A stretch of DNA of 64,000 bases from Candidatus Thiodiazotropha endoloripes (GTDB lineage: Bacteria; Pseudomonadota; Gammaproteobacteria; Chromatiales; Chromatiaceae): NCBI GenBank assembly GCA_001709035.1, contig LVKA01000011.1:1139157-1203156 (forward strand), written 5' to 3'. Positions 36,677 to 45,935 of this stretch are shown one piece after another. A program made the translations under genes and the position numbers. The notes below the pieces were generated by a model. It was not told the DNA's origin, made no database searches, and was given only the letters and a program-made list of their open reading frames with translations. Position 1 is the stretch's first letter. Each line of letters starts with the position of its first letter.

Positions 36677-37531
36677 TCATCGATCGAAAAACCAAGAAAC
36701 TGTCTCGAACAGTTTTAAGAGTTTGTATTCTCTGGGGTCGCCAGGACGAATCTGCATATTGATATATGCCGCTACATCCAGGGCCTGTTGATGGCTGAGC
36801 GTACGTTCCTGCCCCAGAGGCATATTGGCCCAGATGAACCCGGCTGCTCGATGCACTCTCGCCATACCGGCCCCCTCATTATAGGCATCCATACCCCAAA
36901 GCGGTGGTATGCCTGGTATCCCCTGGCCGTCAGCACCATGGCAGGCGGCGCACATCTGGTCATAGATTGCTTTGCCTGATGCCGGATTCGGATCATAACC
37001 GGTATCCGGTAGTGTGGGGACGCCTCGGCCGGCAGGGGCTTTACCGATAATCTCTCCATGTGAAAGATATGAGATATAGGCGGCTACCGCCATCACCTCA
37101 GGAGCGTCTTCAGGGGGCATGATGCCATTCAGACTGTAGACGAAACACTCACGGATGCGTAAGCCGATACCATTGCGTCGACCGTTCTTGCTTCGCCACT
37201 TGGGATACATTCCGGCAACATTCAACGGGAGGGCATTTTGCTTACGGCCGGCGTCCAGATGACAATTTGTACAGCGCAGGTTATTGCCAGTATAACGAGC
37301 GCCATATTTTTCAGTTTCTGTGACGATTCGATAGCCATACACTACATTGCTGTAGTAGTCATCAAGATAACTGCGCTGCAGCAGGCTCTCGATTGGAAGC
37401 TGCTCGGATTGAACCGGGCTGGCTGAACATAGTACCAACAGGAGGAGTGGTATCCTGAATATATGGTTTTTGGGGTGTTTCAATAATCGAGGGTAATTAT
37501 CGAAATGGAATCGTATCAACCAGTCAACCAT
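36677..37531 (-). CDS. Diheme cytochrome c, TsdA-like
   Basis: A periplasmic cytochrome of ~284 residues with a signal peptide whose hydrophobic core is FRIPLLLLVLCSASPVQS. It has two heme c sites, CTNCH (~residue 90) and CAACH (~195). The first domain matches the thiosulfate dehydrogenase (TsdA) family: after CTNCH come LPLNVAGMYPKWRSKNGR, then RIRECF..SLNG, where the Cys may be the unusual axial heme ligand of TsdA. Thiosulfate-to-tetrathionate conversion is therefore the best guess, but a related electron-transfer cytochrome cannot be excluded. ATG 37531 preferred over TTG 37543. The next gene downstream on the same strand is a SulP transporter. Confidence 0.8.
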   Translation of the reverse strand: MVDWLIRFHFDNYPRLLKHPKNHIFRIPLLLLVLCSASPVQSEQLPIESLLQRSYLDDYYSNVVYGYRIVTETEKYGARYTGNNLRCTNCHLDAGRKQNALPLNVAGMYPKWRSKNGRRNGIGLRIRECFVYSLNGIMPPEDAPEVMAVAAYISYLSHGEIIGKAPAGRGVPTLPDTGYDPNPASGKAIYDQMCAACHGADGQGIPGIPPLWGMDAYNEGAGMARVHRAAGFIWANMPLGQERTLSHQQALDVAAYINMQIRPGDPREYKLLKLFETVSWFFDR

Positions 37532-37598
37532 CTGAAAAATCAATCTCCATTGAATCAGAATTCAGCGAAATCCGTGGTAAAGTCAGTTTTACCGGGTG

Positions 37599-39938
37599 CT
37601 AAAAGTCATAACTTGATTGAACATAGTCTGCAGCGTCAGACCAGTACAGACTGACTTGGTCGAATTTATCAACACGCGGCAAGATGATTTTTGCATTTAG
37701 TGAGTGAATCTGAGTTGCAATATCATTGATTTCTTCAAATTCAGCCTTCAGAAGTGTGAAATGGGGACGTACACCATCAGCATTCAGATAGGCAAGGACC
37801 TTATAGGCAGTTTCATTGCAGGCAAAATTGGCGAGCAGAGTGTCGATGCCTAAAGATGACAGTTCACCGAGAAGATGACGGGCCTTTTTTAGATCCTTTG
37901 CGAGTGCCGGTAGGTTGAATTCCATGATCAGACCGGTACCAACCAACTGAAGTCGACGTAATTCTGATTTGATGAAGTCGATAAATGTATCACTATGGAT
38001 TGCATGAGCGGAGATTGGCAGTAATATCTTCTTTGCTGATCCACTCAATGCGGCTTTACCCAAGAAGTTCAATCCATATTGGCAGATATACTGGTCAAGT
38101 TTATCACTGAGTTGATAGTGCTCTGCAGTTAGAAATATGCTGTCAGAGATCAGAATAATATCAGTTGCCGGTGCTGGTCTGGGGCTCAGCTCGATGATCT
38201 GATTACCGCTCTGGTTTGTAGCACTGAAGGTCTGCTCCTTAAACTCAATAAGATTGGTTACAAGAGCATTACTGAACTGTTGCTGCTGGAACTGATCCGG
38301 GGATTTTTCATCCGTATCTAAAACTTCAGTTTGATCCTGATGAGTAAGATAGCCACTGGCTTGCTGGCGAAACGCGTTGAGCGAGGCAGTTTCAGCCTGG
38401 AGCAGATAGGCATCGGTATCTTCCTGAGTATTGTCTACATAGGCCAAACCGATGCCAAAGTTACCGGATTGTGATTCTGTTGATGATTTTTTCAGGACTT
38501 CCTTGATAAGGTCATAAATTGTAGCACTGAATTGTTCGATCGCTGCTGCGCTTTCACGTAATATCAACACTCCTATGCTGGTTACCGATGTGCGGGCAAT
38601 TTTGTCATTGGCATCGAGTGTAGTTTTCAAGACTTTTACAGTTTCAAGCAGGACTGCGGTGTAATTTTCACTATCAATATGTTGGTCTGGATCTGCAAAC
38701 GTGATAGAAATCATACCCTGAGCAGTATTGTTTGTCGGATACTGCTGTATACGACAATCGAGACTGCGCAATAATATCTTTCTGGTCTCTAAACCTGTTG
38801 TGTGGTCGATGTAACCTTTATCACCTGCAGTAAAAACCACCTCTGCTCTGCTGATCCGGGTTTTCACTGTTGCTAACAAATGCTGTGGTCTAACAGGTTT
38901 GGTCAAGAAATCATCGGCGCCGGAGTGGAGGGCTAGGAGCTTTTTCTCCATATCATCCTCACCGGATAAAAAGACGATCGGTATAGGCAGTAATTCAACT
39001 TTTTCACGTATTACCTGGGTGAGCTCAATACCATTTGCACCAGGCATGTAGAGATCCATCAGGATCAGGTCGGGTTGAAACTGCTGTACAGCTTCGAGGA
39101 CACTTAGTGGATTGGTGATCGAAAGGGTTTTTAGCCCGCCTTTTTTAAGAAGAGCCGTGGCAAAATTAGCTTGTGACTCGTCATCCTCAACCACCAGAAC
39201 CCGTTTGCTGGGTACATGTTGAGGTGAGACGATTTTGCTGATGCTTAGTATTAAGTCATTGATGTTTATAGGCTTGGTAAAGCACTGAGTGACGCCTGTC
39301 CGCAGTACCTGGAGGCGTATCTCGATATCACAATCCGGTGTCAAAAAAATCAGTTCTGGACGGTTTTTCTTCTGTACAGACAACTGGTCGAGTACTTGAT
39401 TAACCTGATCAACACTCTGCAGGTATTGTGTGTCTATGAGGATAACCTTGGTCGTTTCGAAACTGTTTGCTTCAAACAGTTCTTCAATGGTCTCGATACT
39501 CAGAACCTGCCATCCATTATTTTGAATGGCCTCAATGATCTGGTTGTCACTGGGTTTTGAATTGTGTAGATAGATCAGGTCGTTAATCTGACGTTCAGAA
39601 GGGGCAGACGCTCTTTGATTATGAATGCTCTGAATCTTCAGCTGTAACTCTTCGAGCAGGTGATTGAGCCTGTCAATATCTACAGGATCAGGCTGTTGGG
39701 CATTTTGGAAAACATTGGTGATGTTATTGTCTATCGACTGGGCAATGTCCGTGACACTGATCAATCCTGCCTGCCGACTTTTTCTCGTGAGCTCACTCAA
39801 ATGTCTCAGAGCGGTCATCACAGAAGAGGCATTCCAGATACCTGAAGGTAGAATTGGCCATGCTGATTTCAGTTGCTGCAGATTTTCAGCTAAAAGGTGC
39901 AATAGCTGATTGTTTTCGTTCTCTCCGCTCATCGCCAT
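37599..39938 (-). CDS. Double-receiver protein with degenerate GGDEF and EAL-like regions
   Basis: A 779-residue cytoplasmic signalling protein. In order: a helical, possibly Hpt-like N-terminus (~1-110); a first receiver-like domain (~140-240) that has lost its typical acidic pocket; a canonical second receiver (~244-365) with VLVVEDDES, the phospho-acceptor in LILMDLYMPG and FLTKPVRP; a GGDEF-like domain (~375-530) in which GGDEF is replaced by a TSVTSIG-type sequence; and an EAL-like fold (~590-779) lacking the catalytic motifs (LIMEFNLPAL, NFACNETAY). Both c-di-GMP domains are thus probably non-catalytic and may bind nucleotide or partner proteins. No ribosome site decides between Met codons at 39938 and 39932. 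Confidence 0.8.
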   Translation of the reverse strand: MAMSGENENNQLLHLLAENLQQLKSAWPILPSGIWNASSVMTALRHLSELTRKSRQAGLISVTDIAQSIDNNITNVFQNAQQPDPVDIDRLNHLLEELQLKIQSIHNQRASAPSERQINDLIYLHNSKPSDNQIIEAIQNNGWQVLSIETIEELFEANSFETTKVILIDTQYLQSVDQVNQVLDQLSVQKKNRPELIFLTPDCDIEIRLQVLRTGVTQCFTKPININDLILSISKIVSPQHVPSKRVLVVEDDESQANFATALLKKGGLKTLSITNPLSVLEAVQQFQPDLILMDLYMPGANGIELTQVIREKVELLPIPIVFLSGEDDMEKKLLALHSGADDFLTKPVRPQHLLATVKTRISRAEVVFTAGDKGYIDHTTGLETRKILLRSLDCRIQQYPTNNTAQGMISITFADPDQHIDSENYTAVLLETVKVLKTTLDANDKIARTSVTSIGVLILRESAAAIEQFSATIYDLIKEVLKKSSTESQSGNFGIGLAYVDNTQEDTDAYLLQAETASLNAFRQQASGYLTHQDQTEVLDTDEKSPDQFQQQQFSNALVTNLIEFKEQTFSATNQSGNQIIELSPRPAPATDIILISDSIFLTAEHYQLSDKLDQYICQYGLNFLGKAALSGSAKKILLPISAHAIHSDTFIDFIKSELRRLQLVGTGLIMEFNLPALAKDLKKARHLLGELSSLGIDTLLANFACNETAYKVLAYLNADGVRPHFTLLKAEFEEINDIATQIHSLNAKIILPRVDKFDQVSLYWSDAADYVQSSYDF

Positions 39939-40345
39939 GAACCATACCCGAGTCTGCTACTCACGCTTCTGTTGGAAGCAAATGATATCTACATAAAAAA
40001 GTGGGTTATTTATACTCCATATAATTAATAAATAACAGTAGTCGCATCAAGTTATTGCTTAGAAATGAGATGGTTACTTGATTTTTATGTGCGAATCATT
40101 TGTGAGGGGCTTAATACCTGGGGTTTGCTTTAATTAGACTAACTCTAAATAACCATTTTGAGGGGAAATTCGATAAGATATTAAACCTTCTCAGGCAATT
40201 AGCATCTGGTTAAATACTTATTTATTTTGACTGAAATTGCTCTGATTTTTGGGCTGATTGCCTATGTTGTTTGTGATCAACAGATAGGAAGCGGCTCTGT
40301 ATGTGATGCTGGATGCCTGACTCTGGTAAGAAATTGTTCAGAACC

Positions 40346-40376
40346 AGAAAATAGCGCCCTCTCCGGTGGAGAGGGC
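40346..40376 (-). terminator. Terminator after the small lipoprotein gene
   Basis: A perfect 9-bp stem GCCCTCTCC/GGAGAGGGC with a 3-base loop lies 63 bases past the stop on the minus strand, followed by GCTATTTTC. The rest of the 39939-40438 gap shows no gene. Confidence 0.6.
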
Positions 40377-40438
40377 AATTGAGAATTGTTAGAGGTTAAA
40401 CGATCTGTGATCCAATAGTGTCTCGAATCAATTCGAGG

Positions 40439-40912
40439 CTACTCTTTGTTCATGGAGTCGATGACTTCACTCCCTTTTTCTTTACCGGCTTCGTAGAGTT
40501 CACCTGTTTCGCTCTTTGCAGCATCATAAGCTTCACCACTCTCTTTGCTGGCAGTTGACATCATTTCACTCGTCTCTTTTTTGACCGTACTACCAACCTC
40601 AGAAGCCGTCTGTTTGGTGTTTTCGTAGAGCTCCTTCGACTTGTCGCTGACTGTGTCTGCTGCATCACTGCCCATCTGTTTCGCATCTTCATAGACTTTC
40701 TTACTACTGTCGACGACCGTATTTGTCGCATCTTTACTCATCTGCTTGGTTTTTTCCCAAGTATCCTTGCTTGTTTCTACGATCTTCTCCGTAACCGATT
40801 TATTAGAATCTCCCTGAGCGGAAGCTGTGCTCTTGTCAGCGTCAGAAGACTGACTGCAGGCACCGATACCTAGAAAGCAAATTGATAAAATAATAGTTTT
40901 GTATCTTCCCAT
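40439..40912 (-). CDS. Small lipoprotein with LEA/apolipoprotein-like helical repeats
   Basis: A 157-residue protein with a lipoprotein signal peptide (TIILSICFLGIGACSQSS; lipobox GIGAC). The mature part is almost entirely a charged, amphipathic helix made of ~11-residue repeats (SKDATNTVVDSSKKVYEDAK, then MGSDAADTVSDKSKELYENTK-type units). This pattern is typical of LEA-like desiccation proteins and of apolipophorin-like bacterial proteins. GGAGGATAC precedes the ATG at 40912, which is preferred to the upstream in-frame Met at 40927. Function unknown; stress protection or envelope spacing are possible. Monocistronic, with its own terminator. The 40928-41722 gap is AT-rich and I see nothing in it. 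Confidence 0.85.
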   Translation of the reverse strand: MGRYKTIILSICFLGIGACSQSSDADKSTASAQGDSNKSVTEKIVETSKDTWEKTKQMSKDATNTVVDSSKKVYEDAKQMGSDAADTVSDKSKELYENTKQTASEVGSTVKKETSEMMSTASKESGEAYDAAKSETGELYEAGKEKGSEVIDSMNKE

Positions 40913-41722
40913 GTCTGTATCCTCCAAATGATATGGAATGGTTGGTCTCTAATATTAATCGACATAGGCTTTATACACTGAAAACCGATGCAGTTAACCT
41001 AAATGGTTGTAAAATTAACAAAATTTATTAATTTCCAGATATCTACTCATGATCCGTCAGAATAGTTTCCAGTTCAGTATAGACTCACGATAGTGCTGCG
41101 GGCCTGGTTTTATCATTATTTTTAAAAGTATCCATCAGTAGGCTTCTGTATGCGTATGTACGATAGTGGAAATACTGATACAAACTGGGTGAGTTGTAGC
41201 TTTATGATATTTTGATCTGACACCAATTGAGATAAATATCCTGAAGAGCATCAGGAATATGTCTCTCTATGAAATAGTTTATGATCAACTGATCTGAAGC
41301 AGAAAACTGGACTAGTCATTGTCCACGAAAGAGCAAATTTGAGTCATCTGGTGTTTGTCGAGAGATATGATATTGGTGGAAGTGGGTTGCTAAAGGGTTA
41401 GCGGCAATTCAAGCCAAGAAAAAAACAATGTAATATTTGTGGTCTGAGTTCCAATAAGAAACAAATATTTCATAAAATCATTAACTTGCTTGAGATGAGA
41501 AAAATAGAAACAAATAGGGCATTTATTTGTTAACCATCTGGCAGTATACTTGATGAGAAGGAAGCGATTACTAGGGTATTAGTAATATTTTGAAGGATCA
41601 AGTATCTAGGACTAATTGATTATTGTTTATTTGGCAGGAAGCTCGTCAGAAATATTCCGAACTCTCTCCAATATATAAATCAATGGATTGAATTAATTAA
41701 TTGCCTGTTTTTCTTTCGTACA

Positions 41723-42418
41723 TTGAAATCACCTCATCAGTCATCTCAGCTAACATTTCACGAACCCACGCATCAAGGGCTTAAATTACCTAAAGAAGTG
41801 GAACCTCGGCTATGGGCAAACCATTTAGCCTATCGATCGGCGCGAGAGCCTGAAAATCTACTCAACCATGTGAGAAGAGTCTATCTGCATCTGCAATTAA
41901 AGCAGGCCGAAGCGCTTTATGGTGCCATGCTGGACCTGTTCCTGGTATTGGGTGATAAAGGAGAATCACTACGTAATGGGCTGTTAAATAAAGCAAAAAC
42001 AGTCTTAGAAAGCGATGCTTTCGAGTTGTTTGCCAAAAACTTAAAACAGGGTTTGCAAAAAAACCAACCTTACCCGATCAGCCAGCACTCGGTTTTGGCC
42101 AACTTTTTTGATGGTGGTTTGACTCTGGTTGATCTAGATGCGGAATCAAATGAACATGCTGGTGGTCGTATTGATCCACTTGAGGTGGCACAAGAAGAGT
42201 TGACATTTGGTGATATCGAAGTCGCTCAAGAGATACTCGAAAAAGCACTATTATCATCACCGGAACGTATGAGTCTGCATATCGGATTACTTGAAATCTA
42301 TAAACATACCCGTTCTCTTAGTAGTCTGTTGGAGATGCAGGATCGTCTAGGTGATCATATAAAGGTTGCTCAATCTGCATGGATGGAGACTCGTTACTAT
42401 CTAGAATCTCAAGGATGA
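41723..42418 (+). CDS. FimV C-terminal-like or TPR-like helical protein
   Basis: A ~231-residue soluble protein without signal or membrane segment. The C-terminal ~90 residues form paired helices with short TPR-like spacing; the segment EVAQEELTFGDIEVAQEILEKALLSSPER resembles the conserved C-terminal domain of FimV/TspA-type proteins (DxAxxYxxMGDxxxAxxLLxxV). The N-terminal part (RVYLHLQLKQAEALYGAMLDLFLVLGDKGESLR) is helical and unrecognised. No ATG is available upstream in frame; a TTG at 41723 is the most likely start and has no clear ribosome site, so the N-terminus is uncertain. It is the first gene of the GTPase/roadblock operon, 3 bp before the next gene. Confidence 0.7.
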   Translation: MKSPHQSSQLTFHEPTHQGLKLPKEVEPRLWANHLAYRSAREPENLLNHVRRVYLHLQLKQAEALYGAMLDLFLVLGDKGESLRNGLLNKAKTVLESDAFELFAKNLKQGLQKNQPYPISQHSVLANFFDGGLTLVDLDAESNEHAGGRIDPLEVAQEELTFGDIEVAQEILEKALLSSPERMSLHIGLLEIYKHTRSLSSLLEMQDRLGDHIKVAQSAWMETRYYLESQG

Positions 42419-42421
42419 TAA

Positions 42422-43624
42422 ATGCTGTTTGTAAATCATGAACCAATGGGCATAGCCCTGGTGGGTATGAGCGGTAAAGACCAGCCTATGATGGAGATGT
42501 TTCTCAAGAGGCAGTGGTCAAGTCAGTATGTTGTGGTTCCTGACCATCTTGCAAAGCTCTGTATCTTGGATCTTGATGGTTTCGAGGGAAAGGATTTGCT
42601 GCAAAAGCAGCAGAGTCAATATACGGATCGACCACTGATTGTTCTATCGGTGCGTAATACTTCAATCGATGGTGCACGTGTATTGCGCAAACCGTTGAAA
42701 ATTGAGTTATTGAAACAAACGATCGATATATGTCGTAGTGAGATATTACAAAATCAAATTAAAATAGAAACACCTAAGTCTGAAAAAGAGCGTATTGTCC
42801 GCGTATTACCGAGGTCTAGACCGGTTCAACAGAAAACAGGTAATGCTGAACACAATTTAATAGTATCCGACAAAAATATAAGACGACTGTCTTTGCCCTC
42901 TGCGGCTTCACAGGCACGTATTATCCAGAGCACTTGTGGAAAGAGTAAACACAAGGACAGTAATCAGTTGGCGACTACGGATAGAGTGGATTATTACAAT
43001 CATGAGAGTAATTTTCAGGAAATACTGAAAAATGCAATGGAGTTATCCAGGTCACACAAAAAGCCAGTGCATCTGGTCTTTCAGGACAACAAGAGTATTA
43101 CATTACTGCCGAAATCGAATCAATGCCTGAATGCAATAAATGACTCAAAGTTAAAACCCCGTTGTTTACTAAAACTGAATTCAGATCAAGTAAAAATAGT
43201 GATTTCAGACTATAGTGAATCTCAGCTGAGGATGAGTTGTGACACGAATCCACAACCGCTTGATGCGTTGCTTTGGAAGGTCTCTCTCTGGAGTTCCCGT
43301 GGTAGGTTGCCTCTAGGGATATCTGAAGAGTTGAATATCGGTATTCGGCAATGGCCAAATTTGACGCGGATGTTAGCGATACCGGAATTTATCAGGATAG
43401 CGGCCTTGTGGAGTAAAAATCCTATCTCGTTAACAAAAACAATTGAACTTTTGCGTATTGAAACCGGATATGTGTATGCATTTTTCAGTGCTTGTCACGC
43501 GGTAGGATTGATTCAGTATCACAGTTCCTATCAGCAGCCTAGTAAGCAGACTGAAAGTGCTCCAAATGAAGTCGCCAATACTGGGCTTCTAAGGCGTATA
43601 TTAAGACGCTTACAATCGATTTAA
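42422..43624 (+). CDS. Pseudo-receiver protein in the GTPase operon (400 aa)
   Basis: A 400-residue cytoplasmic protein. The N-terminal ~110 residues look like a receiver domain without the full phosphorylation site: a strand ending CILDLDGFEGKD, then DRPLIVLSVRN and VLRKPLKIELL at the places of the acceptor Asp, the Ser/Thr and the Lys. A low-complexity basic linker (~115-200) is followed by a C-terminal domain (~205-385) I do not recognise, with a helical end SLTKTIELLRIETGYVYAFFSACHAVGLI that could be a winged-helix. It lies 3 bp after the FimV-like gene and 26 bp before the GTPase gene; a scaffolding or output role is inferred from position. Confidence 0.7.
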   Translation: MLFVNHEPMGIALVGMSGKDQPMMEMFLKRQWSSQYVVVPDHLAKLCILDLDGFEGKDLLQKQQSQYTDRPLIVLSVRNTSIDGARVLRKPLKIELLKQTIDICRSEILQNQIKIETPKSEKERIVRVLPRSRPVQQKTGNAEHNLIVSDKNIRRLSLPSAASQARIIQSTCGKSKHKDSNQLATTDRVDYYNHESNFQEILKNAMELSRSHKKPVHLVFQDNKSITLLPKSNQCLNAINDSKLKPRCLLKLNSDQVKIVISDYSESQLRMSCDTNPQPLDALLWKVSLWSSRGRLPLGISEELNIGIRQWPNLTRMLAIPEFIRIAALWSKNPISLTKTIELLRIETGYVYAFFSACHAVGLIQYHSSYQQPSKQTESAPNEVANTGLLRRILRRLQSI

Positions 43625-43650
43625 TTTTTCCATGTGGTATTGGAGAACGG

Positions 43651-44190
43651 ATGGCAGAGCATAAAATAATATTCACTGGACCTGTTGGTGCTGGTAAAAC
43701 GACTGCGATCAGTGTTTTGTCGGATATAGCGCCGATCACAACAGATGAAGTGGCATCTGATATGACAAAAAATCTGAAGCAACAGACTACAGTTGCGATG
43801 GATTATGGATTGATGCGCATCAATGGTTCAGAGCGTGTCCATTTGTACGGTACGCCTGGTCAGGAACGATTTAACTTCATGTGGGATGTTTTGACACAAG
43901 GAGGTCTGGGGTTAGTTTTATTGATCGACAATTCAAGAAAAGAGCCCTTTCAGGACCTCTATTTTTTTCTTGATGCTTTCAAGAGCTTCATTCATCGGAC
44001 AGCTATTTCTATCGGGATCACCCGGATGGATGAGAAATCACAGCCTCAAATTGATGATTATCATCGTGAAATAACCTCAATGGGCTGGCCGGTGCTTCCC
44101 ATAATGGAAGTCGATGCAAGGGAGAAAGAAGATATGTCCATGTTGGTTCAGTCTCTGCTTTATACAATAGACCCAACAGTAACAGAATAG
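43651..44190 (+). CDS. Small Ras-like GTPase (CvnD/MglA-type, COG2229)
   Basis: A 179-residue GTPase of the bacterial class that includes CvnD of Streptomyces conservons and is related to the polarity switch MglA. P-loop FTGPVGAGKTTAI (residues ~8-20); switch-I region with the candidate Thr in APITTDEVASD; G3 as LYGTPGQERFNFMW, in which the usual DxxG is replaced by GTPGQ as in this class; G4 as GITRMDE, a variant of NKxD. Such proteins work with roadblock/LC7 partners, two of which are encoded downstream (44192, 45455). It overlaps nothing and is 1 bp before the next gene. Confidence 0.93.
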   Translation: MAEHKIIFTGPVGAGKTTAISVLSDIAPITTDEVASDMTKNLKQQTTVAMDYGLMRINGSERVHLYGTPGQERFNFMWDVLTQGGLGLVLLIDNSRKEPFQDLYFFLDAFKSFIHRTAISIGITRMDEKSQPQIDDYHREITSMGWPVLPIMEVDAREKEDMSMLVQSLLYTIDPTVTE

Positions 44191-44191
44191 T

Positions 44192-44854
44192 ATGAATTTC
44201 AATCTCAAAGCTGGAATATATCTAGAACCAACACCGGCAGGAGCCTACTACGCGGTCAGTTCAATACATGATGAGCCTGCCAGACGTGTTCTGATCGGTG
44301 TAATGAGTGAGAAGAAATTACCTTCATCTGATATTTCACGAATCTCTCATTGGAGTGGAGAGTCAGAATCGGACGCCATGAGTTTGATCAAACGTTTGCA
44401 GGATATGTCTTTGCTTTCAGGTAATAAAACCCAGCTGACTGTTCCAAATGGCTCGCTGGAAGAGGTTTTGCCGAATCTATTGGCCAAAGTATCAATTGAA
44501 GGTAAAGCGTTACTTGCCGATGATCAGGGATTCTATCTCAGTACCAGTAATTTTCCACACGAGGCAGCAGAAGCACTTTCAGCTGTCAGTGCCGATCTGG
44601 GGTCTCTTTATGACCGACACAGGCTTTTATTGAAAAACAATCTTTCACTGGATGTTCAGGCCTGGGCGCTCGCTGATGCGGCTGGTAACAGCCAGCTGGG
44701 ATTTTGGCCAATCTATATTGGTAAACAACGATTTGTATTGATTATACAGGGTAGGCCAACTCTAAATCAGCCCTCTTTCAGGGATCTGATTTGGGTCTTA
44801 TTACTTCGTTATTCTGAAACGTTTGATATAAGGGGCGATTCATCTTATGGATGA
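44192..44854 (+). CDS. Winged-helix plus divergent roadblock-like protein
   Basis: A 220-residue soluble protein. The N-terminal ~85 residues look like a winged-helix (ISRISHWSGESESDAMSLIKRLQDMSLLSG). Residues ~100-215 resemble a divergent roadblock/LC7 domain: ALLADDQGFYLSTSNFPHEAAEALSAVSADLGSLYD is typical of the first strand, the variable loop and the long helix of that fold. It would be a partner of the GTPase just upstream, in the way CvnB/CvnC accompany CvnD. It overlaps the globin gene by 8 bp, indicating tight coupling. Confidence 0.7.
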   Translation: MNFNLKAGIYLEPTPAGAYYAVSSIHDEPARRVLIGVMSEKKLPSSDISRISHWSGESESDAMSLIKRLQDMSLLSGNKTQLTVPNGSLEEVLPNLLAKVSIEGKALLADDQGFYLSTSNFPHEAAEALSAVSADLGSLYDRHRLLLKNNLSLDVQAWALADAAGNSQLGFWPIYIGKQRFVLIIQGRPTLNQPSFRDLIWVLLLRYSETFDIRGDSSYG

Positions 44855-45410
44855 TCATGAATATGAACAATTATTGCAATATGCCAAGCAGTTTTCCGGC
44901 GTAACTGATGATATGGAAAATACTCTGCAGGGGCTTTATGGGAGAGTAAAGCCCCACATGGCTGAGGTAACAGACAGTTTCTATGCAGTACTTCTTGATA
45001 TCCCAAAGGCAAAGCCATTTCTTGTTGAGCGTATCGATGCCTTAAGAGAGACCCATATAAAGTGGTTGGAGTCGGTTTTTAGTGGCCCATTTGACCTGAT
45101 CTATGTAAAAGCAATGTATCGAGTTGGAGATGTGCATGTAAAGGCTAAACTGCCAGTGGAGTTCATGGCAGGATCAATGGCTCTGGTAACAACCCGTCTA
45201 CACCAACTACTCGGTACGATTTTCAAAGATGACCCAAAGCAGCTTATGGAGTCTGTCACTGCAGTCGATGCAATACTGGGCTTTACTTTGATGGTAATGC
45301 AGCAGTCCTATGAATCATCCAGATTGGCCGAGGAGTTGGAAAAGTTTTTAAAAATAACCGGTATGAGCCGTACGCTTTTTGATAATCTGGCCAGTGCATA
45401 CAAAGAATAG
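44847..45410 (+). CDS. Stand-alone sensor globin (protoglobin/GCS type)
   Basis: A 187-residue heme-sensor globin without an attached output domain. The globin-coupled-sensor pattern is clear: helix with RETHIKWLESVFSGPFD, then MYRVGDVHVKAKLPVEFMAG, where the His of GDVH is the expected proximal heme ligand, followed by the long H-helix region. In most bacteria such domains are fused to chemoreceptor or GGDEF outputs; here the output must be another protein, most simply the products of the same operon. It overlaps the preceding gene and is 44 bp before the roadblock gene. Confidence 0.85.
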   Translation: MDDHEYEQLLQYAKQFSGVTDDMENTLQGLYGRVKPHMAEVTDSFYAVLLDIPKAKPFLVERIDALRETHIKWLESVFSGPFDLIYVKAMYRVGDVHVKAKLPVEFMAGSMALVTTRLHQLLGTIFKDDPKQLMESVTAVDAILGFTLMVMQQSYESSRLAEELEKFLKITGMSRTLFDNLASAYKE

Positions 45411-45454
45411 ATATTGGAAAGAGTTAGTAAGATTGTATTTAAAGGAGTTGAAAC

Positions 45455-45817
45455 ATGCGCGAAGATATGCTCGCATCGATACTAAGTGATTTAAATGGCA
45501 GTTCCGCTGATATTGAAGCCTCTGCAGTCATATCAACTGATGGATTGATAATGGCATCCCTGTTGCCTGCTAATCTGGATGAAGACCGTGTCGGTGCAAT
45601 GAGTGCAGCTATGTTGTCTCTGGGTGATAGAACTGCTTCAGAGTTGACACGTGGAAGCCTGGAAATGGTTCTTATAAAAGGTAGTCAGGGATATGTGGTA
45701 ATGACTCATGCTGGTGAAGAGGCGGTGGTTTCAGTTCAAGCCAAATCATCGGCAAAGCTTGGTTTGGTATTTCTCGATATAAAGAGAGCAGCTGAAGCAA
45801 TATCGAAAGTCATTTGA
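45455..45817 (+). CDS. Roadblock/LC7 domain protein (MglB/CvnB-like)
   Basis: A 120-residue single-domain roadblock protein, the usual length. Seen: an N-terminal helix (MREDMLASILSDLNGSSADI), the first strand pair EASAVISTDGLIMASLL, the long helix DRVGAMSAAMLSLGDRTASEL and the strands EMVLIKGSQGYVVMTHAG and EAVVSVQA. Such proteins are GTPase activators or partners of MglA/CvnD-class GTPases. AAAGGAGTTG gives a strong ribosome site. It is probably the cognate partner of the GTPase at 43651. Confidence 0.92.
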   Translation: MREDMLASILSDLNGSSADIEASAVISTDGLIMASLLPANLDEDRVGAMSAAMLSLGDRTASELTRGSLEMVLIKGSQGYVVMTHAGEEAVVSVQAKSSAKLGLVFLDIKRAAEAISKVI

Positions 45818-45935
45818 TATGACTTTTTGACCATGACTTTAGAGCAGTGGCACGGATGCAGCTGTCATTAATATTAGTTGCGCTTATAAAGTATCTACAG
45901 ATACAAGCATCTCTCTTTGTAAGAGGCATTTGATA

